A DNA stretch of 64,000 bases from Diphasiastrum complanatum (GCA_029204225.1 CM055106.1:48623337-48687336); one strand, 5' to 3'; numbered from the stretch's first letter, positions 33,753 to 45,516 are shown. The notes: generated from the letters alone by a model not told the origin. A program made the numbers and translations.

Positions 33753-33961
33753 TGTTGGAGAAAGAGGGTGTGTGAGTGTGAGAAACTAAAATAGCTCGAA
33801 AAGAAACGAACACGAAAAGAAGCGAACTCGAAACTCGAAACTCGAAACTCGAAACTCGAATGAGAAATGAACTCGAACAGAAAGTGTTCGTGCACAACAA
33901 AATGAGCTATATTACTCTTTCCCTAAGCATGACTACACCTATAAAAAACAAACAAAACATT
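33753..33961 (-). repeat. 5' LTR of the older minus-strand Copia, interrupted
   Basis: Begins at the PBS and runs right until the young Copia's AGTGA target duplication. The continuation should start at 39978, after the young element; its outer end is not determined. It contains a CTCGAAA tandem tract at 33827-33860 (about five units). Confidence 0.7.
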
Positions 33962-33966
33962 AGTGA
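33962..33966. repeat. Target-site duplication AGTGA, left copy
   Basis: AGTGA here and at 39973-39977 exactly flank the two 691-bp LTRs of the intact Copia. Confidence 0.92.
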
Positions 33967-34657
33967 TGTGAAAAATTGCCTACATTGGCAAATCTAGCCA
34001 TGTAGAATATTGTACATTTTGTCAATATTGTTTGTTGGTTACTTGAATGACCAAAGTGCCACTTGTACATACACACCTAAAGTAGGTTACCACGAGTCAA
34101 GAGGAGTGGTTGTGTCTATTTGGTAGTGATTCCTACTTTGTAGGATCTAGACCATGATTTATGATGAGATTTGTACCTACCATGCACCTACCAAGCATGA
34201 CTCTTGGATCTAGGCTAGGGTTTTCACATTAGGGCAAGAAAGTGGAGTCTACTTCCTTATTACATGCTGGATTTTCACCTAACTTTGCAAAGGAAGTGTG
34301 TTTTACTATGTATTTCCATTCTCCATAGTGAGAAGATAGAAACTTTTTGGAACCTCAAGGAGAAACTCGAGTTTCCTCTCATTGTATGGTGATTACTCTA
34401 TTTTTCCAATGAAACCCAGCTTTGGCACTTTGTAAACACTGTCTACAGGCCGTACTACAACCTTATTTCCACACGTGTGGAGTTGGATTAGACTATTTGA
34501 TCAATGCTTTGATTGTCTCTACTTGTTTCTTATAAAGCTGCTAAACTAGATCTTGTTTTCTGATGACTAGTTTCTGATAGATTGTTTAACAAGCATACAA
34601 TCACCTTGTGGATCATTCAAGGATCCATTTATGGTCCTTAGTACTATACTTTTCACA
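33967..34657 (+). repeat. 5' LTR of intact Copia (691 bp)
   Basis: TGTGAAAAATTGCC...CTTTTCACA, same length as the 3' LTR, with roughly 2% substitutions by eye and no large indels. The two LTRs are identical when an element inserts, so this insertion is fairly recent. A repeated CACACGTGTGG palindrome near 34474 may be regulatory. Confidence 0.95.
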
Positions 34658-34670
34658 TGGTATCAGAGCC
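34658..34670 (+). other. Primer-binding site of intact Copia
   Basis: TGGTATCAGAGCC starts directly at the LTR end, the initiator-Met tRNA type. Confidence 0.93.
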
Positions 34671-35288
34671 AAGTACAAGGCCATTGATCTGTGTTTGAAT
34701 CTAATCCAGTTTTAGCAGGTTTTGGTGCAAAAAGCTAGTATTGGAAGGGCGAGCTGGTATCTAGGTTTTGGTGAGGGGATTTGATCCCAAACTTTTTCAG
34801 GATCAAAATCCGTACCGTTCACACGTGTGGGCATCTCTGAACCAGCATTTAATAACCCATATTCATTGGATCATAGAAAATTCATATGGTGTCAGTTTGA
34901 TGTAATTTCTGGTGCAAATCCTAGGATAAGTTACCAAGATCACCTACCATTGATTACTTTTGAATTTGTTTCATGAAAACTAATTAATCTAGGCTGATTT
35001 CAGACCTTCTTAAAGTGGAAACCAGGTCTTGAAAGTACATTAAAGTGAATGAGAGAGATAGAGTCAGTTTTTGTCCAAGAATAGCCAAGATTGGCAAGAT
35101 TTGCTTGAGTGTAGTTTTCATCTCATCTTATCTTCATTCCAGCTTGTGAGGGAGTGATAGAACTGTGATTACAAATCCATCTGTTGGATTAGAAGTCAAC
35201 ATTTGAGTGAAACACTGCAAGTTAGAAACCTTTGTGAGTTTCAGGTCCAAACAAATCTATATCTTGTGTGTAGAATCTTGCTAGTAAG
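34671..35288 (+). mobile_element. Leader of intact Copia
   Basis: About 620 bp of untranslated sequence between PBS and the polyprotein ATG, without a coding motif. It would carry dimerisation and packaging signals, which cannot be read from the sequence. Confidence 0.8.
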
Positions 35289-38200
35289 ATGGGATCAGTG
35301 GGAGCCTACCTTCTAGAAGCTAGTGAGAGGTTAAATTCTACCAATTATGCTATTCGGAAAGTGAGGATGGAGTCACTAATGGTGCTCCAGGATCTTTATG
35401 AGTTTCTAATAGATGATGAAGATGAACCTCTAGGTGCACAAGAATTAGTGAGATACAAGAAGAGGTCTAGGCTTGCACTTCACTGTATTAAGATGAATGT
35501 AAGCAGTGATCTTTTAAGGGAAGTATCATCATGTAAGAGTGCTAAAGAGGCTTGGGAATCTTTAAAATCTATCTATGAGTCTAGTAACACTTCGAGGGTT
35601 CTCATGCTTAGGAATCAGATTCTACAAAGCATGAAGGGGAGTGATGAGAATGCACAAGATTATGTGCTAATAATCAAGTCTCTTAATAGGGAGTTAGCTT
35701 CCATTGGAGAGAAGATTCAAGATAGTGAGCTTGTTCAGATTGTCCTAAATGGTCTAGGGAGTGGCTTTACAAATTTGGTCCAAAGCTTTGCAATCCAAGA
35801 CACTTTGCCTACTATAGAAAAGCTACACAGTGTATTAGTAGCTGAAGAGTGTAGGATGTTGCATACCAATGCAAGAATGAATGCTATTTCTCTGCAGGAT
35901 GGTGATGAGAAAGCTAATTTCTCATTCAAAAGCAAGAAGAAGACCAATGGCAAGAAGAAGCACTTCAAGGAGACCAAGGAGGAGGATGAGGCTTCAAGCT
36001 CAAAGGGCAAGATCAAAGACAAGTCCAAGTACAAATGTTTTTTCTGTGGAAAGAAAGGACATTTTGCATCAGAATGTCTCAAGAAGAAGAAGGCACAAGA
36101 GAGCAAACAAAGCAACATTGCACATCAGGAGGAAGAGGAGGATGAAGAGTCATCCTTGATGGTTTCCAACAAACCACCATCATCCAAGAGCAACACCAAT
36201 GATTCTTGGTGGATTGATAGTGGGGCAAGTTCCCACATGACATATCAAAAGGACATATTCTCCACCTTACTTTCTTACAATGACTTAGATAGATCAATCT
36301 ATACTGCAAGTAGTCAAGAATGTAAGATAAGTGGAATAGGAACAATTCCCTTGTATGTGGGATCATCCAAAAGGATGAATCTAGATAATGTTTTTTATGT
36401 TCCTAAGTTAACCAAGAATTTGCTTAGTGTTGGCCAGTTAATGGATAATGGCCTAGATGTACAATTTAAGCATGGAGTTTGTTCCATCCTTAGAAATGAT
36501 GAATGTATAGCCAAAGACTTTAAGCAAGGTAGATTGTTTAAGCTTGATGCTAATATTGCAGTGGAGAGTGTTAACTTGGCAAAGGTGGAGCTATCAAAGG
36601 TGGAATTGTGGCACAAAAGGTTGGGCCACCCCAACTACAAAGCCATGGAATCTATGGTTACAAAGGAGCTTGCAGTTGGACTCCCCAAGCATTTGTCAAA
36701 GTGTGGGAAGAGATGTGAAGCATGCAGTCTCTCAAAGGCTCACAAGCAACCCTTCTCAAGATCTACATCAAGATCAAACTCTCCTCTTGAACTCATCCAT
36801 TCGGATGTTCATAGTTTTTCACATGAGTCTAATGGTGGTGCCAAGTACTATGTAATCTTCATTGATGACTATTCTAGATTTTGTTGGATGTACCTCTTGT
36901 CTAGCAAATCAATGGTGTTTGATTCTTTTGTAAAGTTCAAGACTTTGGTAGAAAATCAACTTAGTACCAAGATTAAGGTATTAAGGAGTGATAATGGAGG
37001 TGAAAATGTCTCCAATAAGTTGATTGACTTTTGTATTTCTAATGGCATAAAGAGGGAGTTGTCATGTCCATACACCCCTCAACAAAATGGAGTGAGTGAG
37101 ATAAGAAATAGATCTCTTTGTGAGTGTGCTAAGGCCTTAAGGCTAGATGTTTCTCTATCCAAACCATTTTGGGGTGAAGCAATAACTTGTGCTAACTATT
37201 TGTGCAATAGATTGCCAAACCAAGCCATTGGAGGAATCACACCATTTGAAGCTCTATTTGGAGAGAAGCCCAATCTCAAAGATCTCAAAGTTTTTGGATC
37301 CACTTGCTATGTACACCAATCCTTGGATAAGAGAAGGAAGGATGATGCAACATCCATCAAAGGCATCTTTGTGGGATATGGTGAGAATAGCAAAGGTTAT
37401 AGAGTCTTCAATCCCATCACTAGCAAGGTGATAGTGAGTAGGGATGTTATTTTTTATGAAGGACATGCTTGTGATTTGGATGATAATGCTACTAATCATC
37501 TTGATGCCAAGGATCATGCTAGGATGGAGGAGGAGCTTCCAAGTGAAGAAGAACTTGAGGATCCACCTCAAGATGCAAGAACTCCAAGAACTCCAAGAAC
37601 TCCAAGAAGATCTACAAGGGCAAGATCCGAGCCATTGAGGCTCACCTATGATGGTCAAGGTGATCAAGGAGAAGGCTCATCATCTTTCACATCTTACACC
37701 TTTCTTACTTCAATGTTAGATGAGCCAACATGCTATGAAGATGCTTGTAAGTCTAAAAGTTGGATGGATGCTATGCAAGTAGAGTATGATGCTCTTATTG
37801 AGAATCATACTTGGGATCTTGTGGATCTTCCTCAAGGGAAGAAACCTCTTGATTGCAAGTGGGTGTTTAGATTGAAGTATAATCAAGATGGATCAATAAG
37901 CAAGCATAAAGCTAGGCTTGTTGCCAAAGGTTTTTTACAAACCAAAGGCATTGACTATGATGAGACTTTTGCTCCTGTGGCTAAGCTTGTTACTATCAGG
38001 TTGATCATTAGTCTTGCTACAACCTTCAATTGGGAGCTATTCCAACTTGACTTCACAAATGCATTCCTCAATGGTTATTTGGAGGAAGAGATCTACATGA
38101 GGCAACCCGAGGGCTTCATCAAGGCAAAGCATGAAGGAAAGGTGTGTTTTTTGAAGAAGAGCCTTTATGGGCTCAAGCAAGCACCTAGAGCATGGTACTC

Positions 38201-39320
38201 TAGGCTAAACTCTTTTCTCATTTCCATCAATTTTGTAATGAGTGCCTATGATCCATCATTGTATATAAGTTTTCATGATGGCATGATCATTATTCTTGTT
38301 TTGTATGTAGATGACATTATCTTGAGTGGTAATGATCTAGATGGAATTAGAGATGTAAAAATTGCTTTAGCAAAAGAGTTTAAGATGGTAGATCTCGGCC
38401 TATTGAGCTTCATTCTTGCAATAGAGGCTATTAGAGGATGTGATTTTAGCTTCATTTGTCAATCTAAATATGCTACATCCATCTTAGATAGATTTGGAAT
38501 GAAGAATTGTAAAGGCATTGAGACACCAATGGAGCAACATGTAGAAGCATCTATTGGTTGTGATGAAGCATCCTTTGAGGACATCACATTATATAGAAGG
38601 CTTATTGGCTCCTTGATCTATTTAACTATAACTAGACCTGATCTTAGTTATAGTGTTGGAAAGTTAAGCCAATTCATGCAAAGTCCTCTAGTTTCACATT
38701 GGAAGATGGCCAAAAGAGTTCTTAGATACATTTCATTCACTAAAAATTTTAGTATTTTGTATAGAGGAACTAATCTTGGCTTAAGAGCCTATAGTGACTC
38801 GAATTTTGCAGGTGACAAAGTGGATAGAAGATCAACAAGTGCCTTTGCCACCTTTCTATGTGATGGAGTAGTATCATGGCTTTCCAAAAAGCAAGATACC
38901 ATCTCCCTATCTTCCACAGAATCCGAATACAAGGCCTTGACATCAACATGCAAGGAGGTCTTGTGGCTCAAAAGGCTATTGGTGGAGCTTTATGTCATGG
39001 AGGAGGAGATCCCTATCATCTATTGTGACAACCAATCAGCCCAATCACTTGCAACTAATCCTACATTCCATGCAAGGAGCAAACACATCGAAATTACTCA
39101 TCATTTCGTGAGGGAAAAAGTGCAAGCTAAAGAGACCAAGCTCCAACACGTGCCATCATCAAGTTGCTTGGCTGATTTGTTTACTAAACCTTTACCTAAA
39201 GATTCATTTGTCAAGCTTAGATCTTCAATTGGAGTTATTGATAAAAGCATTGTGATCTCCAAGGCTAGATTTGAGGAGGAGTGTGAAAAATTGCCTACAT
39301 TGGCAAATCTAGCCATGTAG
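35289..39320 (+). CDS. Intact Ty1/Copia gag-pol polyprotein (1343 aa)
   Basis: One uninterrupted frame with all Copia domains in order: gag (UBN2 type, about 60-190), CCHC knuckle CFFCGKKGHFASEC from residue 250, aspartic protease WWIDSGASSHMT with Asp310, GAG-pre-integrase (ELWHKRLGHPN), integrase core with Asp506, Asp568 and Glu604 (DD35E spacing), a TPRTPRTPRR repeat, reverse transcriptase with YVDD at 1006-1009, and RNase H (SDSNFAGD, STESEY, YCDNQSAQ). The last codons overlap the 3' LTR by 39 bases, after the PPT. The start is the first ATG after the leader and gives the usual short N-terminus. All catalytic residues seen are present, so the element may still be able to move. Confidence 0.96.
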   Translation: MGSVGAYLLEASERLNSTNYAIRKVRMESLMVLQDLYEFLIDDEDEPLGAQELVRYKKRSRLALHCIKMNVSSDLLREVSSCKSAKEAWESLKSIYESSNTSRVLMLRNQILQSMKGSDENAQDYVLIIKSLNRELASIGEKIQDSELVQIVLNGLGSGFTNLVQSFAIQDTLPTIEKLHSVLVAEECRMLHTNARMNAISLQDGDEKANFSFKSKKKTNGKKKHFKETKEEDEASSSKGKIKDKSKYKCFFCGKKGHFASECLKKKKAQESKQSNIAHQEEEEDEESSLMVSNKPPSSKSNTNDSWWIDSGASSHMTYQKDIFSTLLSYNDLDRSIYTASSQECKISGIGTIPLYVGSSKRMNLDNVFYVPKLTKNLLSVGQLMDNGLDVQFKHGVCSILRNDECIAKDFKQGRLFKLDANIAVESVNLAKVELSKVELWHKRLGHPNYKAMESMVTKELAVGLPKHLSKCGKRCEACSLSKAHKQPFSRSTSRSNSPLELIHSDVHSFSHESNGGAKYYVIFIDDYSRFCWMYLLSSKSMVFDSFVKFKTLVENQLSTKIKVLRSDNGGENVSNKLIDFCISNGIKRELSCPYTPQQNGVSEIRNRSLCECAKALRLDVSLSKPFWGEAITCANYLCNRLPNQAIGGITPFEALFGEKPNLKDLKVFGSTCYVHQSLDKRRKDDATSIKGIFVGYGENSKGYRVFNPITSKVIVSRDVIFYEGHACDLDDNATNHLDAKDHARMEEELPSEEELEDPPQDARTPRTPRTPRRSTRARSEPLRLTYDGQGDQGEGSSSFTSYTFLTSMLDEPTCYEDACKSKSWMDAMQVEYDALIENHTWDLVDLPQGKKPLDCKWVFRLKYNQDGSISKHKARLVAKGFLQTKGIDYDETFAPVAKLVTIRLIISLATTFNWELFQLDFTNAFLNGYLEEEIYMRQPEGFIKAKHEGKVCFLKKSLYGLKQAPRAWYSRLNSFLISINFVMSAYDPSLYISFHDGMIIILVLYVDDIILSGNDLDGIRDVKIALAKEFKMVDLGLLSFILAIEAIRGCDFSFICQSKYATSILDRFGMKNCKGIETPMEQHVEASIGCDEASFEDITLYRRLIGSLIYLTITRPDLSYSVGKLSQFMQSPLVSHWKMAKRVLRYISFTKNFSILYRGTNLGLRAYSDSNFAGDKVDRRSTSAFATFLCDGVVSWLSKKQDTISLSSTESEYKALTSTCKEVLWLKRLLVELYVMEEEIPIIYCDNQSAQSLATNPTFHARSKHIEITHHFVREKVQAKETKLQHVPSSSCLADLFTKPLPKDSFVKLRSSIGVIDKSIVISKARFEEECEKLPTLANLAM
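39271..39281 (+). other. Polypurine tract of intact Copia
   Basis: TTGAGGAGGAG right before the LTR start TGTGAAAAATT. It lies within the polyprotein coding sequence. Confidence 0.85.
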
Positions 39321-39972
39321 AATATTGTACATTTTATCAATATTGTTTGTTGGTTACTTGAATGGCCAAAGTGCCACTTGTACATACACACCTAAAGTAG
39401 GTTACCACGAGTCAAGAGGAGTGGTTGTGTCTATTTGGTAGTGATTCCTACTTTGTAGGATCTAGACCATGATTTATGATGAGATTTGTACCTACCATGC
39501 ACCTACCAAGCATGACTCTTGGATCTAGGCTAGGGTTTTCACATTAGGACAAGAAAGTGAAGTCTACTTCCTTATTACATGCTGGATTTTCACCTAACTT
39601 TGCAAAAGAAGTGTGTTTTACTATGTATTTCCATTCTCCATAGTGAGAAGATAGAAACTTTTTGGAGCCTCAAGGAGAAACTCGAGTTTCCTCTCATTGT
39701 ATGGTGATTACTCTATTTTTCCAATGAAACTCAGCTTTGGCACTTTGTAAACACTGTCTACAGGCCATAATACAGCCTTATTTCCACACGTGTGGAGTTG
39801 GATTAGACTATTTGATCAATGCTTTGATTGTCTCTACTTGTTTCCTATCAAGCTGCTAAACTAGATCTTGTTTTCTGATGACTAGTTTCTGATAGATTGT
39901 TTAACAAGCATACAATCACCTTGTGGATCATTCAAAGATCCATTTATGGTCCTTAGTACTGTACTTTTCACA
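39282..39972 (+). repeat. 3' LTR of intact Copia (691 bp)
   Basis: Direct repeat of 33967-34657, ending CTTTTCACA, followed by the right AGTGA duplication (39973-39977). The polyprotein stop codon lies within it at 39318-39320. Confidence 0.95.
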
Positions 39973-39977
39973 AGTGA

Positions 39978-40999
39978 TAGAAATCGCGATCGATCTGATT
40001 ACGTAGCCAAATAGTAAGCAACAAAACATCATAAGGATAATTTGTCGCGAACAACTCAGACAAATGATTTGTTGCGAATGATTTGCGAAGAGCTAGACTG
40101 ATAATTAGTCGCGAATTAGTCGCGAAAGGCAAGACTTAATATTAGTCGCGAACATCTAGACTAATAATAATTCGCTAAGAACAAACTACCAGATTAAGCA
40201 ATAAGAGAGCCAGAAAAAATGTAGAAAAGCATAGCAATATTGACATAAATCTGAATGCAGAACAAACAAAGCTGTTATCAGATTAAGTATAGCAAAATAT
40301 ATAGCTCAATAATGTTGTTGAGCACAAGACAATAGTGGACGAAACCGCGTGCTCTACAAAGCTAATGCAATCTATAAAAGGAATAAACCTATTACTAACA
40401 ATACAAAGAATTGATGTGCTAGGGCATCTACTTCGTCTATCTCTGATAAGCTTCTGATGCTATTATTTTCACACACATTGTTATCTCACATGTACAAAAT
40501 ATGCAAATGGTATTCAATATATGTACACAATTTTACAGGTGTGCAGATGAAGAAAGTACAAAGTGGATGTGTTGTCTGTAGGAGATCGTGGGTGGCTGCT
40601 GTCGTTGTCAAATCTGTTTGCACAGTTGCATGGGATGAGCTTGAAAAGGCCGCAATGTCAGCCTTTGCTGAAATGAACGTTGGTGAAGATGCAAAAAATG
40701 CGACACTCTGACAAATGCCTTAAGATTTGATTTATAGGGTGCATTCCCTTTTCTATAAGGGCACTTTCGGCATTTTGTAAGGCAGTGTCGTCTTTTTTTG
40801 TTTGTCACAAATCACGTGTAAAAACACAGTGTCACGTTTTTCGCCTTTTTCGCATGTGGAAATTTACTTGTATTTATGCAGACAGTCACATTTTTCGCCT
40901 GTCTTATTTTACATGTAAATATGCAGACTGTGCGACAACATGAGTAAAAAATACAGCATGAATGGAGGCAGATTAAAATAGTATTTAGAAGAGTAGATG
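39978..40999. other. Continuation of older Copia LTR and unassigned sequence
   Basis: The first part should be the rest of the LTR interrupted at 33961. It carries several (T/A)TAGTCGCGAA-type motifs at about 40040-40160. From roughly 40500 nothing is recognised; a short imperfect duplication (CAC(G/A)TTTTTCGCCT...) lies at about 40833-40930. Confidence 0.4.
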
Positions 41000-41334
41000 G
41001 ATAAATCCAACACTTACGAGATCTCTCAAATATTTTAAAGTTGATGACGATTCTAAGACATTACGTACTAGAAAGCATTATAAGCTGTCTACAAGATATT
41101 GTGAACCGTTCAGAATTGTACAAAAAATTGGTTCTTTAGCTTATGAACTAGATCTTCAAGGCATTTCTACTGCACACTTAGTTTTCCATGTGAGCAAGTT
41201 AAAATTAAGTTTACATGAAGGTGATACAGTTGGATTTGATGATGATCTATCTCACCTGGAAGATTTATTGCTTAGTGTACCTTTGGAACATGAGAAAGTG
41301 CTCAGAACCAGAGATAAACAATTGAGAAATCGTA
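41000..41334 (+). pseudogene. Chromovirus integrase C-terminus and chromodomain start
   Basis: The frame reads KHYKLSTRYCEPFRIVQKIG, AYELDL, HLVFHVSKLK (integrase GPY/F region), then EHEKVLRTRDKQLRNR, the usual lead-in to a chromodomain. The chromodomain itself is lost; LTR-like sequence follows at once. Confidence 0.8.
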
Positions 41335-41480
41335 TAGGATTCAGTATAATCCTAGACTTGGATACATGGTACTCTAGTGTTCAAGATTATTGGTTATGCC
41401 ATGTCATACTGGACGAGACCCGTAAAGTAATTAATAACCTTGTGAGGCCCAGACACACTATTTGGAGTTAGTACATGGTT
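41335..41480 (+). repeat. Partial LTR copy
   Basis: Homologous to about 41600-41730 within the full LTR and to the matching part of the solo LTR at 12349 (shared GTTATGCC.., TTAATAACCTT, GGGCCCA/GAGGCCCAG stretches). It replaces the chromodomain, so it is a partial duplication or a recombination scar. Confidence 0.6.
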
Positions 41481-41549
41481 TGCGACAGTCAATGCATGTG
41501 TAGAGTTTTATTAATTGAGGAGTTTAGGCCTTGCATGACTGCATGCACC

Positions 41550-41559
41550 GGAAGGCGGG
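41550..41559 (+). other. Polypurine tract
   Basis: GGAAGGCGGG-like purine run immediately before the LTR start TGTTATGTCC. Confidence 0.6.
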
Positions 41560-42036
41560 TGTTATGTCCATGTCCATTATGAGAGATTCAGAATAATTCC
41601 TAACATGGATAGCCGGTCACTCTAGTGTATGTGGTTATTAGTTATGCCTCGTCATTCTGGACTTGGCCGATATAGTAATTAATAATCATATGAGGGCCCA
41701 AACCTATAATTGGACATAGGAGCACTTGCATGGTGTTTGACTGCTATAATGCAAGAATACAAGGTCAATTGCTAGTTCAGTTTGCATGGGGATCCTAAGG
41801 GAAATATTCTCTTCTCTTAAAGAGAATATATACCATGGAAACTCGCCCATCTCTCTAATGGATTTTCTAATCCTTGAGAATCCTCTCCTCTCTTGCCTTC
41901 ATTCACATGGCATGAGGGTGAAGTGGTTAGGATATTGACTAGCCATTTCCTATTGGTTGGGTGGGTTTGCTCCATAGATGTCTTTTTGGTTGCATGCAAT
42001 AGGATCTAGTCGGATCTTCATTAGGCGATCCTTACA
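41560..42036 (+). repeat. LTR (477 bp) with PPT upstream and PBS downstream
   Basis: TGTTATGTCC...CGATCCTTACA, same family as the solo LTR at 12349-12828. An LTR at an element's 3' end follows a PPT and one at the 5' end precedes a PBS; this one has both, so it is shared by two head-to-tail internal regions. Confidence 0.8.
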
Positions 42037-42037
42037 G

Positions 42038-42049
42038 TGGTATCAGAGC
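42038..42049 (+). other. Primer-binding site after the shared LTR
   Basis: TGGTATCAGAGC one base after the LTR end ...CTTACA. Confidence 0.88.
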
Positions 42050-45000
42050 AAGACTTGCATCAATCAGAAGGTGGAGTTGCTTTTACTGTTTCCCAACTGT
42101 TTAGTATATTCTCCTTGCTTTGTACTTCCAGGTGCTAGAATAGATCTCCAAGTAAGTGGCTTTTCAGAATTTGGTGTACTTTCATCCTATTGATCATGAT
42201 TATGGATTTTCTCCATAGATTTTGATGGAAATCAATGGATTTTAGTTTTTTCGTGATTTTTCACCTAGAACTGAAAATTTTTGCTTGGAATTTATCATTG
42301 CTACTGATCTAGTATGTTTTCCAGATTGTACAGTCATTATTGATTGGATCTAATGTCAGTTGAAAAGTCAAAAGTGTGCTTGGATAGTGATTTTTAGCCA
42401 AAAATTGGGGTTTTTGGAATAGAAATGGGCTATAAAAACTATAATTGACTGAAATCAGAACTTGTAGTGCTTGAATGTGATTGATTTACAGGGATTTGGG
42501 TATGATTGCACTTAATTGTAGATTTGATCCACAAATTTTGGTCAAAAAACATGGTTTTTTGGACTAATTTTGGGGTTTTTCATAAAATTCATGGCCAATA
42601 ATTTGCATGCACGTTTTTAGAGGTGTAATGATGCTGTACTAAAGCTTTCATGAAGTTTGGTTAGGATTGGACACCATTAAGAGTCTCAAAAGTCAAAAAA
42701 TAGTGTATTTTTGGGGACTTTTGGGCATGAATAACTCTCATTTGGTGGTACGAACCTATTTGATACTGTTACAAGCTTAAATTTATGATGGATTGCCTCT
42801 GATTTGAGCCATCATGCATCCAATTTGGTCGTGTGAGGCTTAGGCACCATTATGTTGAAGTTTTGCTTGTTGAAGGAGTCCAAAAATGCATTTTTTGCAT
42901 GATCTGAGCCTATGATTGCTTGATGAACCTGATAGAAGCCTCTATGCCTCTCTAATGAACCTTATAAGAGTTCTTGTAACCTCTGATTGGATGCATATTG
43001 GTCTGGAGACGGATTTTTGGAAATATCACCTTGTAGAAGTGTGCCCTCCTACCTAAATCTGGATTAGTTACAGTTCGAAAGTGTGAAGCCTAGGTGGTAG
43101 GGTGACATGGCATATGTCTTGTAGACCTACTCTCCCTCCGTACTGTGCTTTACAGTGACCAATTTGGTCTCATGTAGAGAAAGTTATGGCTATTGGAATT
43201 TTGACAATTTTTGATCTAAAATTTGAAAATTTTCCGTAATGTTCTGATGCATGCATGCATGTAACTCAGTGTAGTGCTTGTTATGGATAGACATGTATGC
43301 ATGTTTGGATGCATGATACATAGGTGTTCAGTAGATTGATCAGAGAAAATTTCATGCATGAAGCTATTTTTATCAATTCTAGTTCAAAAAGCTGATTTCC
43401 CAATTACTAGGCAATTTATGTAAAAATTTGATTATTTTTTTTTAAAGAAATCATTGCATGTCATGTCTGATGCATGTCGGATGTTTTGGAATTCTTTCGA
43501 AATGTGATGGTAACTGCGAAACTGCCAAGTCGATGCTTTAGATCGATTTTCACAGTTTAGGTCCATATCGAACGGAATTTAAAAATCCCAGTTACGCAAA
43601 TTTTGGAATGGACCATGGATGTTTTGGATTTGTTCAAAATTTGTTGGTTATTGATCGAACTAGAATTGCTTGAAAAGTGAATAAACTTACTGATTTGAAA
43701 TTAGTCAGATTGGTAAGGTCACAGTACTTTTCAATTTTAGTTGAAGATTTTGGGGAATCTGTCAATTAAGTAGCATTTATTGTTTCTTGGGATCAATAAA
43801 GACCAAGAATAATGTAAATCTTGTTGAAACAGTTGCTATGTTGATCCATAATGGGATCTACCAGTAATTAAGTGCAACACTTAATGAATGAACAATCAAA
43901 ACTATCTGGTTGATTAGTAGTTAAGTATTACTAATATCAAATGGACCTTTTTCCTAGTACAAATTTGGGGCTATCAGCTTGAACCATATTTGGAAGGGAG
44001 GAAAGAGATGAAGCATGAGGGGTAGTTGATCGGCTGACCGAGCCAATCAGTATTGTTAATCTACTTTCAATTCCTTCCATAAAAATGACAGCATGTGAGA
44101 ATAACAATTGGGTTTTATATTAGAAGGCTGCCTCTAGGAGTTTGGATTCCTTTCCCCAGTGTTAGTTAGAATTCCGAGAAATCGAAGATTCTAAGAAAAA
44201 AGTGAGTGGCAAGTTAGATAATCCATCTACGGAACCATCTTTGTTGCACAATTGGATTTGGACCTTTCAAGTGAAAGCAGATGAAAGGTGTTCCATACAA
44301 GAATCTAATAATTTGGATTCTTTTTTGAGGCATTGCAGAGTATTTTTTTATAATGACTGAGACAACCAAGAGAAATTCTAAGCTGTAAAAGAATCAAGTT
44401 TTTTTTATCGATTTTGAAATAGATATTGGATATCTAGGACAATATGGTATTCAGTTTTGTTGAGATCCATGTTCCTTTTGGGCTAGTGAATAATCATGAG
44501 GCATTTCAGACAGTATTGTGCGATATTGTTGCGGATTGGTATTCTTTGACTAACGCTTAAGGGGCATGGGAGATTCCAATGGTTAGAAGTATCTCCTAAA
44601 ATTGGTTGTGATTCTGATCCTGTATCTGGGTATAGGATAGCCAAATAGTCTTTTTGATTTTTTTGGTTAAACAAATCTAGATGCAGCGAATTCTTGGAGG
44701 AGAAGCTGGTGGTATGGGACATCAGTGATTCCAAAGGGGATCTCTTGGGTAAGAATGATCTGTAGAATGATGGTTAGTGAATACTGTAATGGTAATACTA
44801 ACAGTGAAACCCATTGGTTTTTTTCTCTGGGTATTTTGGGAAATTATGAGATATAGATCCGGATCCCAAATGGTATCTCATTATTTACAAAATCTGGAGG
44901 CCCTTAAATCTATTTCTCTTTTAATTTAAACCTCTACATTTTATATTTTTTTAAATATGATTGTTTTCAATTGATTCAGTGGAATTTAGACTTTGTAGAC

Positions 45001-45516
45001 CCAAACCATCATCTCTATTTGATAGTTGATTATTGAGATGCAATATTTCTATCACTTGGGATAAGATGTTCTTTGATTTTGAGGAAAAAGTTTGGTTTGT
45101 AATAGTATTGGATACTTATTACTGACTTTTTTGGATCTTTGATATCTTATACGTTGTATCCTGAGAACTTTTTAATCGAAATTATGGAATTTCTTTTAAA
45201 AGGGGGAGAAGAAAAAGGTAGGAATAAGACTTTCATGGGATCAACCAGTTGCATAGATTTCTTTTGAGGAATCCAATATGTGTACAAAGTGGAACTATCC
45301 AGTGGGAATAGAGGAACCCTCTAGTGATTGTTGTGAATAATCTGGAGCTAGAGGAGTTTTGGGGTATTGAGTTGTCAAATATTCATGATTATGGATAGTG
45401 GGTGGTAAAGATTAAGTTAAAGATTCTCTGATCAAGTTTACCAAGTACCAATCTGTTATGGATTGGATCAGATGGAATAAAGCTTTAATCTTAGCCTTAT
45501 GTCCAAAGATGTCTGT
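42050..45516 (+). mobile_element. Non-coding internal sequence after the shared LTR
   Basis: About 3.5 kb, A+T-rich, with no frame longer than about 85 codons and no gag or pol motif. It follows a PBS, so it is the leader and interior of a decayed or LARD-like element. The Gypsy element at 45522 inserted into its right part; the sequence should continue at 50912. Confidence 0.5.
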
